From: a virus
Reading direction: 5' to 3' (one strand)
Length of the DNA stretch: 64,000 nt
Virus record (IMG/VR): IMGVR_UViG_3300027759_004177
Location: 186,001 to 250,000 of that record
The notes below the pieces were generated by a model. That model had not been told where the DNA came from. It saw only the letters and a program-made list of their open reading frames with translations, and made no database searches. The number at the start of each line of letters is the position of its first letter. Positions within the stretch are counted from its first letter, which is position 1. A program made the position numbers and the translations under genes. This document shows positions 38,270 to 46,799 of this stretch, piece after piece.

Positions 38270-38854
38270 TTACTTTCCTTTTGCCTTGTATACTTTGTTT
38301 TGGTTTGTGCCAACTGGACTGGTGGTGCCAACATTTTCTGCTGTCATTACGCCAGTGGTTTTTTCAGTAGCGGCAAAATCAAATTTGCGACTTTCCAATT
38401 CTTTGATCAAACTACCAATACGAAGTTGTCCGGCTAACTCTTGACCGCCTTCGTCAGCTTTTAACTCTTCTTCATCCAGCAAAGCACCTTCATGATCTTT
38501 GCCACGTGCTTCTGCTTCGTCTGTGTTGACTGCGTCACCTAAGGTACGTACACAGATCCAGTCTGGATTCAATTGAGCACGTTCTTTGATTGTTTGGCGG
38601 ATTGCAGGAACCGTAACAGGGTATGCAACTTTGATGTCAAATGTCCAACACTCGCAAGGACCCCATTGTGGGAATTCACGGTGTTCTTGTATGGGCAAAC
38701 TTTTAACAGCACTGACGCTTTCTAACTGATAAGTTTCCAGTGCATGTTTAATGCGGTCCATTACTTCCCCTTTGGGGTTAATGGTAGCTAGTTTGATACG
38801 AAACTCGTATGGCTTGTTTAATTCGGCGATGTAAGTTTGGAATGGTTTCATCAT
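38270..38854 (-). CDS. Conserved T4-like hypothetical protein, head-associated
   Basis: 194 aa. N terminus MKPFQTYIAEL is the short leader motif common in virion proteins of marine T4-like phages. The middle is compact and beta-rich (FRIKLATINPKGEVMDRIKHAL, CECWTFDIKVAYPVT); the C-terminal half is acidic and disordered. Two start ATGs in tandem. An ATAAATA element lies 18 nt upstream, so late. Exact role unknown. Confidence 0.7.
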   Translation of the reverse strand: MMKPFQTYIAELNKPYEFRIKLATINPKGEVMDRIKHALETYQLESVSAVKSLPIQEHREFPQWGPCECWTFDIKVAYPVTVPAIRQTIKERAQLNPDWICVRTLGDAVNTDEAEARGKDHEGALLDEEELKADEGGQELAGQLRIGSLIKELESRKFDFAATEKTTGVMTAENVGTTSPVGTNQNKVYKAKGK

Positions 38855-38871
38855 TATAATCCTATATTCAG

Positions 38872-38878
38872 TATTTAT
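38872..38878 (-). promoter_or_regulatory. Late-type promoter element ATAAATA
   Basis: Reverse strand ATAAATA 18 nt upstream of the 38854 ATG. A weak TAGGATT site lies between. Confidence 0.5.
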
Positions 38879-39357
38879 ACTTTTTTGTTTAATATTTGTT
38901 TTAGCAATTCGTTGCGATCCAGCACAACTCCTTGCCCGTCTATGGCTGCTTCCACTGGATCTTTGGCATCTTTTTTGATCTGGTGATCCAGCTTGGCTTT
39001 GGCCAACTGTAACTGTACCATTTTTAACTTTTTATCTAGCTTGGCAGTTTTGGCTGTGATAGCGTGTCCCAACATTACACCAGCTGTTTGTAAGATAACA
39101 CCCGAAAAGCGTGGCTCTACATTCATGCCCAGATCTATCAGATCTTCAGCTTTGCTCTGTGCCAACTGTGCCAATTCATCCAGCTCGGTATCACCGGTGT
39201 CTAAATTGTGTACTGTGGGTAGTGCAGCATCAATCTTATCTATAGCAAGATTAACTTCGGTGATTATGTCGCGGTTTTCTTCAATTATCTGCTCGGCTTC
39301 TTCGGCAGTAGCATCCGTGGATGGTAGGTTAAACAGCTCTTCTAATTTTTTAGTCAT
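38875..39357 (-). CDS. 16: Terminase small subunit gp16-like
   Basis: 160 aa, helical with acidic N-terminal part. Central RFSGVILQTAGVMLGHAITAKTAKLDKKLKMVQLQLAKAKLDHQ resembles the long coiled-coil of T4 gp16, and the C terminus VLDRNELLKQILNK fits its tail. The small subunit binds DNA and regulates gp17 cutting. Genomic context (near gp17, gp4, tail genes) supports it. A leaderless start: ATAAATA is 5 nt before ATG 39357. Confidence 0.6.
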   Translation of the reverse strand: MTKKLEELFNLPSTDATAEEAEQIIEENRDIITEVNLAIDKIDAALPTVHNLDTGDTELDELAQLAQSKAEDLIDLGMNVEPRFSGVILQTAGVMLGHAITAKTAKLDKKLKMVQLQLAKAKLDHQIKKDAKDPVEAAIDGQGVVLDRNELLKQILNKKV

Positions 39358-39362
39358 AGCAA

Positions 39363-39369
39363 TATTTAT
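39363..39369 (-). promoter_or_regulatory. Late-type promoter element ATAAATA, 5 nt from ATG
   Basis: Element and gp16-like ATG (39357) are 5 nt apart with no ribosome binding site; predicted +1 is the A of ATG. Confidence 0.65.
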
Positions 39370-39800
39370 TTGCTACGGCCTTGGTGGAAAATCATATCTT
39401 CGGTGACAACTCTAAAGGTCATTCCGTGTGCTCGAGCCCAAGCACGAGCAGCCTCCCATTTGGCCATGTTCAATATGGCACTGGCTTGATCACGTATGTT
39501 TTTGGCGCCTTCTAGCGTGGTTTCTTTTTTGGGTTTGACTTCGACCAATTCAGCACGTTGGGCACCGCCAGCATCTTGATAGGTAATCAAAAAGTCTGGA
39601 ACATAAATGGTATTTTTACCTGTCAACGGATTGCGATAGTTGATATGTACTGCCTCGCTAGCCCAGTTGATTATGCTGGGATTGTTGTCGCAAAATTGCA
39701 TAAAAACAAATTCCCAGCTGGATCTATAGGTAGGTGTTTTGTTGCCCACATACTTGGCAGGGTTCTGTATTTGAAATTTGCCTTGCGAGTATTTGCTCAT
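39366..39800 (-). CDS. 4: Head completion nuclease gp4
   Basis: 144 aa. Follows T4 gp4 from start to end: KYSQGKFQIQNPAKYVG, YRSSWEFVFMQF, NYRNPLTGKNTIYVPDF, and the catalytic LVEVKPKKE. The P-D and E-x-K residues indicate a PD-(D/E)xK nuclease (PDF followed by VEVK). gp4 finishes the packaged head, trimming DNA ends. Overlaps the next gene by 4 bp. Strongly recognised. Confidence 0.85.
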   Translation of the reverse strand: MSKYSQGKFQIQNPAKYVGNKTPTYRSSWEFVFMQFCDNNPSIINWASEAVHINYRNPLTGKNTIYVPDFLITYQDAGGAQRAELVEVKPKKETTLEGAKNIRDQASAILNMAKWEAARAWARAHGMTFRVVTEDMIFHQGRSK

Positions 39801-40180
39801 ATCAATACTGTGCGAGAAACCAGGGGATTAGTATTGTTTGTTCGTTTGACGCCAATGGTACTAGTAGGTGCTCGATTGGCGTTTAAGAATGCAGCAAGAT
39901 AGTTGTTGAGTTCACCAGCTGGTAATTTTTGAAACTCGCTCAGCACCATCATTGGATCCAAGTCTTGTGCTTGTGCTGTGTACAACACCACCGCAGCTAA
40001 ATTTTTAGCTGAAGTTTTGTTCTGTGTGCGTTTTTCAAAGAATGCCACGATAGCATCATCGGCTGGGCCTGATGCAAATTCTTTAGAATAGAAATTATTA
40101 AAATATTTTCTAGCGTCATTGACAGCAACCGAAGTGTCTGGTGGTGCTAAATTAGTTGCGGTAGAGATTTGATTGTTCAT
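39797..40180 (-). CDS. Hypothetical protein upstream of gp4
   Basis: 127 aa. N-terminal disorder, then helices (ARKYFNNFYSKEF, AIVAFFEKRT, KNLAAVVLYTAQ). Resembles small conserved proteins located between gp4 and tail tube genes in marine T4-like phages, but no known family by sequence. Overlaps both neighbours by 4 bp (ATGA). Confidence 0.6.
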   Translation of the reverse strand: MNNQISTATNLAPPDTSVAVNDARKYFNNFYSKEFASGPADDAIVAFFEKRTQNKTSAKNLAAVVLYTAQAQDLDPMMVLSEFQKLPAGELNNYLAAFLNANRAPTSTIGVKRTNNTNPLVSRTVLI

Positions 40181-41652
40181 ATGAGATTGGTCACACGTTC
40201 AGCCAAAGCGTCGGTGGAGAATGATGCACTAAATTCGTTAGCAATGTCTCTCGCGAAATCACCAAACGCTATTGAAATATCACCGACTACACTTCCAACT
40301 TGGTCCTTGATAAATCCTGATGCTTGATCAATTAATGGCTGTGTTAGCTCAGTCACATAGGATCCAACCTGTTGCATAGCATAGGTGGCTGCCATGTTGG
40401 TCACTGTGGCCAGAGCCGCTTGAGGGTTTTGTATAGCTGACGCAATTAGATTAATAGTGGCTCCGCCATTGGGCCCAAGTCCAGCAGCCAATCCACCAAT
40501 CAGTCCATTGGCCGCGGAGCTTACTACGCCGCCCACGATATTAGACGCTTGTGCTTGTATCTGTTGCTGTATTTGTGCGGCACTGGTAATGCCCTGTGTT
40601 AAACTGCCAAGACTTGGCACACTGAATCCACCGGCATTGACTCCGCCCACACCTGCAGAAATTGATGTGCCAGTACCAAACAATCTTCCAAACACACTGG
40701 GTTGTGCTGATGTTGTACCGGCACCAAAATTTATGGGTGCGGTTGCATCGGTGTATAGTGGACTAATGCCTGCCAGGTCAGTGATTTGATCTGGCGCACG
40801 GTTATATCCACCTTGGCCATTGTCTACCAGGTCTGTTCCGTCTCTTGGAGCAATAGGACTTGGCATCTTGTCATAGTGCAAATCAATAAATCCGCCGGCG
40901 TTGTTGGCAGTGGTATAGCCTGTTAGATATTTTACTGTTTCATACTGTATGGTCATTTCGTGACTTAACAAACTGGTTTCGCCATTCACATGATCACCGT
41001 GTTTGAACGCAGTGATAGTGGGATTGACCAATTGGTATTCACTAAAATTCTTTTGATACAAGCTGTAAATTCTTATAGCTTGTATGTATTGATAGGCCTG
41101 TTGCCCATTTAGGTTGGTACCAACTGTGGGACGTCTTGGACTATAACCCCAATCAAAGCTGGGACGACTGGCATACTTGTGTGGAGTATTATAGGTGGCG
41201 TCAGCATAGTCAGGGTCACGAAAAAAGAAACTGTAGTAGTCATACCAGAAATTTCTTACATTGTCGCTTTGGTCATCGTGGAATGATATTTGCACAGGAT
41301 CATACTTGATGCTATTTTGCACAATGTTTTTACGATTGTAAGCATTGTGTGTTTTGGTGTCGATAGTAAACTTTGGTAGCGTGGCACTTTTGACCAACAT
41401 GCCTAATTCTCTTGCTGGAGCATTGCCACTACCCATGCTTTTGTATTGCAAGGTTTGATCGGAGATATTTGTAATCAATGGATTAAAATCAAATTCCACA
41501 TAAAACAAAAATCCATATTTGGGACTTAGTCGGAAATTGTCGTCGGTGAATATTCTTGCCGCATGGCGGTAGTCATACATTTGCCCGCGAGGATTTGTAA
41601 CTGTATTTGGGTAATTAACTTGAGACGATGATAAATGTTTATTAATGCTCAT
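40177..41652 (-). CDS. Tail-tube-related baseplate protein (gp54/gp19-like N terminus)
   Basis: 491 aa. The first about 240 residues have the tail-tube type beta fold pattern (FLFYVEFDFNP, LVKSATLPKF, QISFHDDQSDNVRNFWYDYY); the remainder is Ala/Gly-rich and hydrophobic, possibly helical. T4 has two tube-fold relatives, gp48 and gp54, that start tube assembly on the baseplate; by this context it is likely such a protein. Leaderless: ATAAATA is 5 nt before ATG. Transcription into it from the gp19 unit would be stopped by the terminator at 41671. Confidence 0.6.
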   Translation of the reverse strand: MSINKHLSSSQVNYPNTVTNPRGQMYDYRHAARIFTDDNFRLSPKYGFLFYVEFDFNPLITNISDQTLQYKSMGSGNAPARELGMLVKSATLPKFTIDTKTHNAYNRKNIVQNSIKYDPVQISFHDDQSDNVRNFWYDYYSFFFRDPDYADATYNTPHKYASRPSFDWGYSPRRPTVGTNLNGQQAYQYIQAIRIYSLYQKNFSEYQLVNPTITAFKHGDHVNGETSLLSHEMTIQYETVKYLTGYTTANNAGGFIDLHYDKMPSPIAPRDGTDLVDNGQGGYNRAPDQITDLAGISPLYTDATAPINFGAGTTSAQPSVFGRLFGTGTSISAGVGGVNAGGFSVPSLGSLTQGITSAAQIQQQIQAQASNIVGGVVSSAANGLIGGLAAGLGPNGGATINLIASAIQNPQAALATVTNMAATYAMQQVGSYVTELTQPLIDQASGFIKDQVGSVVGDISIAFGDFARDIANEFSASFSTDALAERVTNLI

Positions 41653-41657
41653 ACTAA

Positions 41658-41664
41658 TATTTAT
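41658..41664 (-). promoter_or_regulatory. Late-type promoter element ATAAATA, 5 nt from ATG
   Basis: Located between the gp19 terminator and ATG 41652; 5-nt gap and no Shine-Dalgarno, so predicted leaderless. Confidence 0.65.
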
Positions 41665-41670
41665 CCAATA

Positions 41671-41698
41671 AAAAACCCGAGGTTTTTAAGCTCGGGTT
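41671..41698 (-). terminator. Rho-independent terminator after gp19
   Basis: Minus strand AACCCGAG pairs over 8 bp with CTCGGGTT around a 9-nt loop, followed by TTTTATTGG. It lies 20 bp after the gp19 stop. Confidence 0.8.
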
Positions 41699-41717
41699 AG
41701 TTGATAAAATTTATCAA

Positions 41718-42329
41718 TTAGTTAACGCTGTCACCTCTTGGGAAAGTAACAGTAGTACCAACACCGCCACCGATTGTTTGTACAGCATTGTCAAAGCGGA
41801 TGTTGACTGCAATTTGCACAGGATCATTACTGTTATAAGCCATGTCGCCATAGTCAACTGAACTTAGGAAACAACCTTCTAGGTCCCACTGCTCAAGAAT
41901 CACCGGAGTTGTTTGACCATTGCCACCGTCTAGGATGTCGAATTCCATACGGAACTTGTAATCAACACCACTTGGTGCAGAGCTTTGTTCCATAAAGTCA
42001 AACTGCTTCTGGATCTGTTCACCAATAAGTTTACTGACTTGACCAGTTGCATCATCACGGAAGTTGATTGTGGTTTCTTGCCACTCTGGCTTGCCTTGCA
42101 AGTATACTTTGCTGTTATAAACATCAATAGTAACAGGTGCAAATGTTACGTTTGGACGCTTGATATCCACTACTTGCTTGGTTAGTTCTGTGGTTGGGTT
42201 AGTTACACCAAGATTATAAAAGCTCGCACGGAAGCGATACTTTAACTTGGGCATCAAAAGACCTTGGCTACTTGCACTTTGGTCATTTGATAGTGGAACT
42301 GTAAATTTGCTTAAACTTGCTACGGCCAT
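41718..42329 (-). CDS. 19: Tail tube protein gp19
   Basis: 203 aa. Pattern matches T4 gp19: LMPKLKYRFRASFYNLG, VDIKRPNVTFAPVTIDVYNSKVYLQGKPEW, INFRDDATGQVSKLIGEQIQKQFD and the end ...NIRFDNAVQT. Forms the inner tube through which DNA passes. AGGAG precedes ATG and a late-type element lies upstream; a strong terminator follows. Length slightly longer than T4 (163). Confidence 0.9.
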   Translation of the reverse strand: MAVASLSKFTVPLSNDQSASSQGLLMPKLKYRFRASFYNLGVTNPTTELTKQVVDIKRPNVTFAPVTIDVYNSKVYLQGKPEWQETTINFRDDATGQVSKLIGEQIQKQFDFMEQSSAPSGVDYKFRMEFDILDGGNGQTTPVILEQWDLEGCFLSSVDYGDMAYNSNDPVQIAVNIRFDNAVQTIGGGVGTTVTFPRGDSVN

Positions 42330-42347
42330 GTTATTCTCCTATACTCT

Positions 42348-42354
42348 TATTTAT
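42348..42354 (-). promoter_or_regulatory. Late-type promoter element ATAAATA
   Basis: Reverse strand ATAAATA 18 nt upstream of gp19 ATG, with AGGAG in the leader. Confidence 0.6.
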
Positions 42355-42362
42355 CTATATTC

Positions 42363-45300
42363 TTAAGTTGACGATGTACCTAGGCTTGCTAATGCACCTG
42401 GGTTATACAACGCGATAGGAATGTAAATAAACTCAACATCACGTGCTGGCTCAATCGCAACATCAACATACAGTTGGTTGTTAGCAATGGTGCTAGAAGT
42501 GTTATTACTGCTATCACATACCACCAAGAAATCGTAAATACCACGTTTGCTCAAAATGTCGTTTAATGCACTTTCAATTTGAGTTGAGATTGACTTACGT
42601 GTGACTTGATCGTTTGGCTCAAACAAGTAACCATTGGATATGGATTTAAATATGGTTCTTAGATAGTTTTCTAAACGAACCACGTTTACACGATTACGTG
42701 CTGTACTTGTACCCGACTTGGTCTCTTGACCCCATACCACAATACCAACTCCTGGTAACTGTGTGATTGGGTTGATGTTCATGGTATACAAACTGTCACG
42801 TAGACCTTGTCCAATTGAGTTGTGAGTCCATGCGCCTGTGTTGGCATCAACATAACCAACATCTTGAATGTTGCTTACTAGACCACGATGTGTTCCAGCT
42901 GGAGCAAACCAAGGATAGCTGACGTTGTCACTGTACAAGAATGTGCGTAACACTGAATAACTTGCAGGAACTGCTACGGTGTTACCAGTCAAGTCGGTTG
43001 TTACACCGCTTGGATAGTAAACAGCCAGGTATGGACTTGCTGTTGCTAGACCATTACCGTCTGTGTTGCTGTTCCAATTATTAATTGCTGTGCTTGTAGC
43101 AGCCAATGTCATTGGTGTGTCGCCAATAACAAAACCTGTGTCGCCACGATCTGAGTTCAATGTTACTAAATTGTCAATCAACTCTGGGTAACCAGGAGCT
43201 ACCAACAAGTTAAATTGATACAGGTCTTCGCGAACTTCTAAATTGCTGTCAATAGCACTAGACATAGCAGCAACAACAATGGCTCGTTGTGCAGCTGTAC
43301 CAGCTTTCATTGATCCATCTGTGTTCAATCCACTGGAGCTAACCCATGCACCAGCTTCTGCTGGCAAACTGGTTGGTAAGCCAATACTGTTAGCACCAAC
43401 ATCTGGGAAACTTACATCATTGTAGTAGTTTGATCTGTACTGTTTGACATTGTAGCCTGAGCGACGTGTGTTAAACAATAGTGCGCCACGCGGATATAAG
43501 CGATAGTCTGGAGCATCTAGATCAAGATAGTTACTGGTTAACAAACTGGTGATTGCTGGCAAATCATCAACGATCGGATCTTTGGTGCCATCTGTGTCCC
43601 AACGTGCATCAGCAAACACAATACCATTGCTGGTTGTTTGATCTGATGTGTTAATAGCAGCCCAGGCTGTGCCTGTGTAGCGATATAGTTTAGGATAATT
43701 AATTAGATCACTAGTATCTAACCACAAATCGCCTGCTACCAATGCACTGGCATCGCTTTGTGTGAGTGGTTCTGTGGCAGTAACAATAACGCCGGCTGGA
43801 TCTGTGTTGCCCAGGTTGTAACCACGACTGTCACTGCTTACGTTTTGATAGCCTTTCCAACCATTGTTGTTGATCATGATGTCAACATCAGCAGCACTAC
43901 TGTAATACCAGTATGTGCCATTGGCTGGAGCAGCATATGGAGCTGAATCGGTTATTTCAAGTTGACTTTCATGTGTCAAATTATTGAACGCAGAAATTAC
44001 AAAAGCGCCGGTCACGGTATTTTGTATATATCCAGACCCTTTTGTAGCTTCTCCATCTGCATCTGCTGCAAATCCAGCAGCAGTCAATGGAGTTCCACTA
44101 ACATCTAACAGTATCAATTGACCACCAGTTTGATGAGTAATTTTAATTGTGCCGTTGCTTTCAAGGCTGGCTGTCACATAAGGAATGTTGGCAGATAAAA
44201 TGTCAGTCACAAATGAAGCAGTTGTTGTGCCTGATAAGGTGATTGTTATAGGTGCACCAACTTCTTCAACGCCAGGTGTGGTGTAGTCAATACTGAAGCT
44301 GTTACCTGCGGTAAATGCTGTAGGAGTTCCTGTAAAGGCAACCGATTCTCCGTTGGGTTCGTAGGCATTACGAGCTCTGTGATTGTAAAATCTTAGACCG
44401 TTGCTGGTGGTATCATTTACACTATAAGTTACAATGGTTTGACCTTCGGCAATGTTTACGCCACCGCCTATAGGATCAAGACCATAAACAGCATTGTCGG
44501 TGTTTAAAAACGCTGGCACATTTAATGCTTGGAAAGTACCTGTGGCTGAACTGTATTTTTTCATTATAGGATTTAGACCAGCGCCGGTAGATCCCAATTT
44601 CCACCAGATACTGCCGGTTGGACGTGGTTGGGAGTCTGTGGTAAACCAACCACCACTGGGAGTTTCAGCATAATCACCGTAGAACAAGTATGGTGCAAAA
44701 TAAGTACCAGGAGTAATTCCCAGTACTGTACTTACGTTCATTGTTCCGCTGGCCACTGTGACTCTGCCGCTAGTGGCAGCACTTGTACAGAATAATGTAA
44801 GTTTACCGCCAACTGCAGCCGCTTTAACACCTGTGATAGCCGCTGTATTAATATCGCTGGCCAAGGTGGTAGATGTTATACCTGTTGCAGTAACGGTGCT
44901 TCCGTTAAGAACCAATGTTTGTCCGATTGTAACGCCCGGGGTAGCAATAGTGCCGGTTACAGCCGGTGTTGACAACTGCCAAGCAGTAGATCCTACTTGT
45001 ACCCAGACATTTGATCCGGGTCCACCAGTTCCTGTAGCAACTGAATCGGTTCCAGTCTTTTTCCATAGACGCAATACATTAGGGTTTGTACCATCGGTGT
45101 CTACTGCTACAATGGCGTAGGTACCAATTGCACCAACAGATTGTTTGGGTTTTGGTACATTGTAAGCAAAAGCATTGTCGTTTTCAACTTGAGTAGAATC
45201 TGTGATCACTAAAGGAGTAACGTGGTCAAAATCGACATCAGTGCGATTCAAACTGTAAATACCCCATTCTGTATTAACTGAGTCTAACCAGTATGTTCCA

Positions 45301-45689
45301 TCAGCAGGTGTGTTGCTTGGACGCACACTGGTACCGACCAATTGATCCAGGTCAATGTCGGCACGAATAGCATATAACTGATTGCCTAGGCCCAAGGCAC
45401 TATAAGCTGTCATTAATCCGTATTCGTTTAGTTCGCCAGCGTGTATTGGTGTACCCGCAGAACTTAGTCGGAATGTGGGTGTGCCCATTGCTGTCACCAA
45501 GTCACGCTGACTGGTAAAGCTCTGCAATTTGCCTGCATTGGCTGCAGATGTACCCGATGCTATTGCACCGTTATAAGTCTTATCTTGTGCTGTTGCTAAT
45601 ACCACTAGTGGTACTGATCCAACTGCGTTAGATACGTATTGACTCTGATCGTTAATGGAAATTTGAATTCCTGGGGAAACTAGTGCCAT
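42363..45689 (-). CDS. 18: Tail sheath protein gp18 with large insertion
   Basis: 1108 aa against 659 in T4. N-terminal GIQISINDQSQYVSNAVGSVPLVVLATAQDK is the conserved start of myovirus sheath proteins; the C-terminal third (NVVRLENYLRTIFKSIS...IETALND-like...VVCDSS...PARDVEFIYIPIALYNPG) is also conserved. The central 400-500 residues form a variable, Thr/Gly-rich beta insertion with repeat-like ANGTYW motifs, which would lie on the tail surface. It contracts to drive the tube through the envelope. AAAGGA site and a late-type element precede it. Confidence 0.92.
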   Translation of the reverse strand: MALVSPGIQISINDQSQYVSNAVGSVPLVVLATAQDKTYNGAIASGTSAANAGKLQSFTSQRDLVTAMGTPTFRLSSAGTPIHAGELNEYGLMTAYSALGLGNQLYAIRADIDLDQLVGTSVRPSNTPADGTYWLDSVNTEWGIYSLNRTDVDFDHVTPLVITDSTQVENDNAFAYNVPKPKQSVGAIGTYAIVAVDTDGTNPNVLRLWKKTGTDSVATGTGGPGSNVWVQVGSTAWQLSTPAVTGTIATPGVTIGQTLVLNGSTVTATGITSTTLASDINTAAITGVKAAAVGGKLTLFCTSAATSGRVTVASGTMNVSTVLGITPGTYFAPYLFYGDYAETPSGGWFTTDSQPRPTGSIWWKLGSTGAGLNPIMKKYSSATGTFQALNVPAFLNTDNAVYGLDPIGGGVNIAEGQTIVTYSVNDTTSNGLRFYNHRARNAYEPNGESVAFTGTPTAFTAGNSFSIDYTTPGVEEVGAPITITLSGTTTASFVTDILSANIPYVTASLESNGTIKITHQTGGQLILLDVSGTPLTAAGFAADADGEATKGSGYIQNTVTGAFVISAFNNLTHESQLEITDSAPYAAPANGTYWYYSSAADVDIMINNNGWKGYQNVSSDSRGYNLGNTDPAGVIVTATEPLTQSDASALVAGDLWLDTSDLINYPKLYRYTGTAWAAINTSDQTTSNGIVFADARWDTDGTKDPIVDDLPAITSLLTSNYLDLDAPDYRLYPRGALLFNTRRSGYNVKQYRSNYYNDVSFPDVGANSIGLPTSLPAEAGAWVSSSGLNTDGSMKAGTAAQRAIVVAAMSSAIDSNLEVREDLYQFNLLVAPGYPELIDNLVTLNSDRGDTGFVIGDTPMTLAATSTAINNWNSNTDGNGLATASPYLAVYYPSGVTTDLTGNTVAVPASYSVLRTFLYSDNVSYPWFAPAGTHRGLVSNIQDVGYVDANTGAWTHNSIGQGLRDSLYTMNINPITQLPGVGIVVWGQETKSGTSTARNRVNVVRLENYLRTIFKSISNGYLFEPNDQVTRKSISTQIESALNDILSKRGIYDFLVVCDSSNNTSSTIANNQLYVDVAIEPARDVEFIYIPIALYNPGALASLGTSST

Positions 45690-45720
45690 GGTTATAATCC
45701 TTTATATATCATGTTAAAGT

Positions 45721-45727
45721 TATTTAT
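45721..45727 (-). promoter_or_regulatory. Late-type promoter element ATAAATA
   Basis: Reverse strand ATAAATA about 31 nt before the gp18 start; AAAGGA is in the leader. The hairpin at 45746 lies further upstream. Confidence 0.6.
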
Positions 45728-45745
45728 TACGAAGTGGCATTTTTT

Positions 45746-45761
45746 GGGCACAATGGTGCCC
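45746..45761 (+). other. Intergenic hairpin (GGGCAC/GTGCCC)
   Basis: Six-bp stem with AATG loop between the divergent gp18 gene and the zinc-ribbon gene, flanked by TTTTTT on one side. It lies outside both coding regions. Direction of use is unclear. Confidence 0.35.
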
Positions 45762-45790
45762 TTATTTAAGGTTTGTTAATGCGTTTGCGG

Positions 45791-45797
45791 TTAAATA
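45791..45797 (+). promoter_or_regulatory. Probable late-type element TTAAATA, 4 nt from ATG
   Basis: TTAAATA ends 4 nt before ATG 45802; no ribosome binding site. One mismatch to ATAAATA. Confidence 0.4.
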
Positions 45798-45801
45798 CAG
45801 T

Positions 45802-46149
45802 ATGACCAGACCGTTATGCCCGACTTGTAATGCCAGACCCGTAGCTATCAATTGCTATCGTGGTGAACACACCTACTATCGTCGGCAATGCGACGCTTGT
45901 TTACGTATAGGGAAAAAATTAAAACCCAAACCGCCAGCTTGGGCCCAGAGTGGTTATAAGAAAAAAGAACGTTGCGAACTATGCAACTTCAAAGCCAAAC
46001 ATATAAAACAGTTGTTTGTGTATCATGTGGATGGCAATTTAAAAAATACCAACACGTTCAATTTGAAAACTGTGTGTGCCAATTGCACCATTGAATTAGC
46101 CGTTAGTCAGATGCCGTGGCGGCAGGCTCCGCTAGTACCAGATTTTTAA
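45802..46149 (+). CDS. HNH-like zinc-ribbon protein
   Basis: 115 aa. Cysteine pairs C6-C9, C30-C33, C58-C61 and C92-C95 bind zinc, and HVDGN (H75, N79) followed by N87 gives an HNH-like core. The form HxDGN-x2-N-x4-NL resembles phage-type HNH proteins found between sheath and portal genes. Could be a nuclease or DNA-binding regulator. Its end overlaps the convergent dNMP kinase by 47 bp. Near-leaderless start. Confidence 0.72.
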   Translation: MTRPLCPTCNARPVAINCYRGEHTYYRRQCDACLRIGKKLKPKPPAWAQSGYKKKERCELCNFKAKHIKQLFVYHVDGNLKNTNTFNLKTVCANCTIELAVSQMPWRQAPLVPDF

Positions 46150-46744
46150 TGTTTGTGTACAACTCATCAATGGTGCCGTTGTTGTCAATTTCATAATCAA
46201 ATCGAGTACCTACCCAGGCAGTTTCACTGATGTGAACACCTTGTGCCAGTAAGTATGCCACAGCACTTTGCACCTGTTGATTGGCTGCCACTGCTGAATC
46301 ATACCAGTATGGCAATATACCGCGTTTGACCCAGACAATTTTACCGCCGGCGTTGCGTATGCTTTGTATTTCATTAGGGAATCGCACATCACTGATGACA
46401 GTATTGTCGCTACGACGGCTTAGACGTGCTTCTAGTGCAGCAATCCAGATATCATCATGGAATGCTCGACGACATACCTCAGTACCCCAGTATTGCAACA
46501 CCCAACGTGGGGTAAGATTTGGCATATTTAAACGCTTTGCCCACCAGGCATCCACCTGTTCTCTCCAGGCTCTAGCTTCTGGAGTACGACCTTCTAATAG
46601 CTCTCGGTCCCATCCAAACACAGCCGCCACAGCATCTTTGAGTGTGCCAGCAAAGCTGTCTCTACGATAGCCGTGAAACCCAACCAAATAGTCAGCAATG
46701 GTATCTTTACCGCTACCAATAAACCCACATACGCCGATGATCAT
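46103..46744 (-). CDS. 1: Deoxynucleoside monophosphate kinase (gp1-like)
   Basis: 213 aa from ATG 46744 (GGAG in front); an earlier in-frame ATG at 46798 would lie within the promoter and was not used. Walker A GFIGSGKD (7-14), later DVRFPNE and a ring of Arg residues in the NMP-binding and lid regions (FRDSFAG-like, ARAWREQ). Phosphorylates dTMP, dGMP and hydroxymethyl-dCMP-type nucleotides for phage DNA. The end overlaps the convergent zinc-ribbon gene. It is in a late module but has its own sigma-70-like promoter, fitting an early enzyme. Confidence 0.85.
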   Translation of the reverse strand: MIIGVCGFIGSGKDTIADYLVGFHGYRRDSFAGTLKDAVAAVFGWDRELLEGRTPEARAWREQVDAWWAKRLNMPNLTPRWVLQYWGTEVCRRAFHDDIWIAALEARLSRRSDNTVISDVRFPNEIQSIRNAGGKIVWVKRGILPYWYDSAVAANQQVQSAVAYLLAQGVHISETAWVGTRFDYEIDNNGTIDELYTNIKNLVLAEPAATASD

Positions 46745-46768
46745 AAAAATGCTCCGTGTTATAGGAGC

Positions 46769-46798
46769 ATTGTAACATGTTTCGTCGTAGTGTGTCAA
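46769..46798 (-). promoter_or_regulatory. Sigma-70-like promoter of the dNMP kinase gene
   Basis: Minus strand TTGACA (46793-46798), 18-bp spacer, TACAAT (46769-46774). Leader about 18 nt with GGAG. An inverted repeat (AATGCTCC/GGAGCATT, 46748-46771) overlaps the start region and the ribosome binding site. Confidence 0.6.
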
Positions 46799-46799
46799 G

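Noticed and set aside
46748-46771. SD-sequestering hairpin or terminator before dNMP kinase
   Set aside because: The predicted transcription start (about 46762) lies inside the left arm, so the full hairpin would not form in the mRNA.
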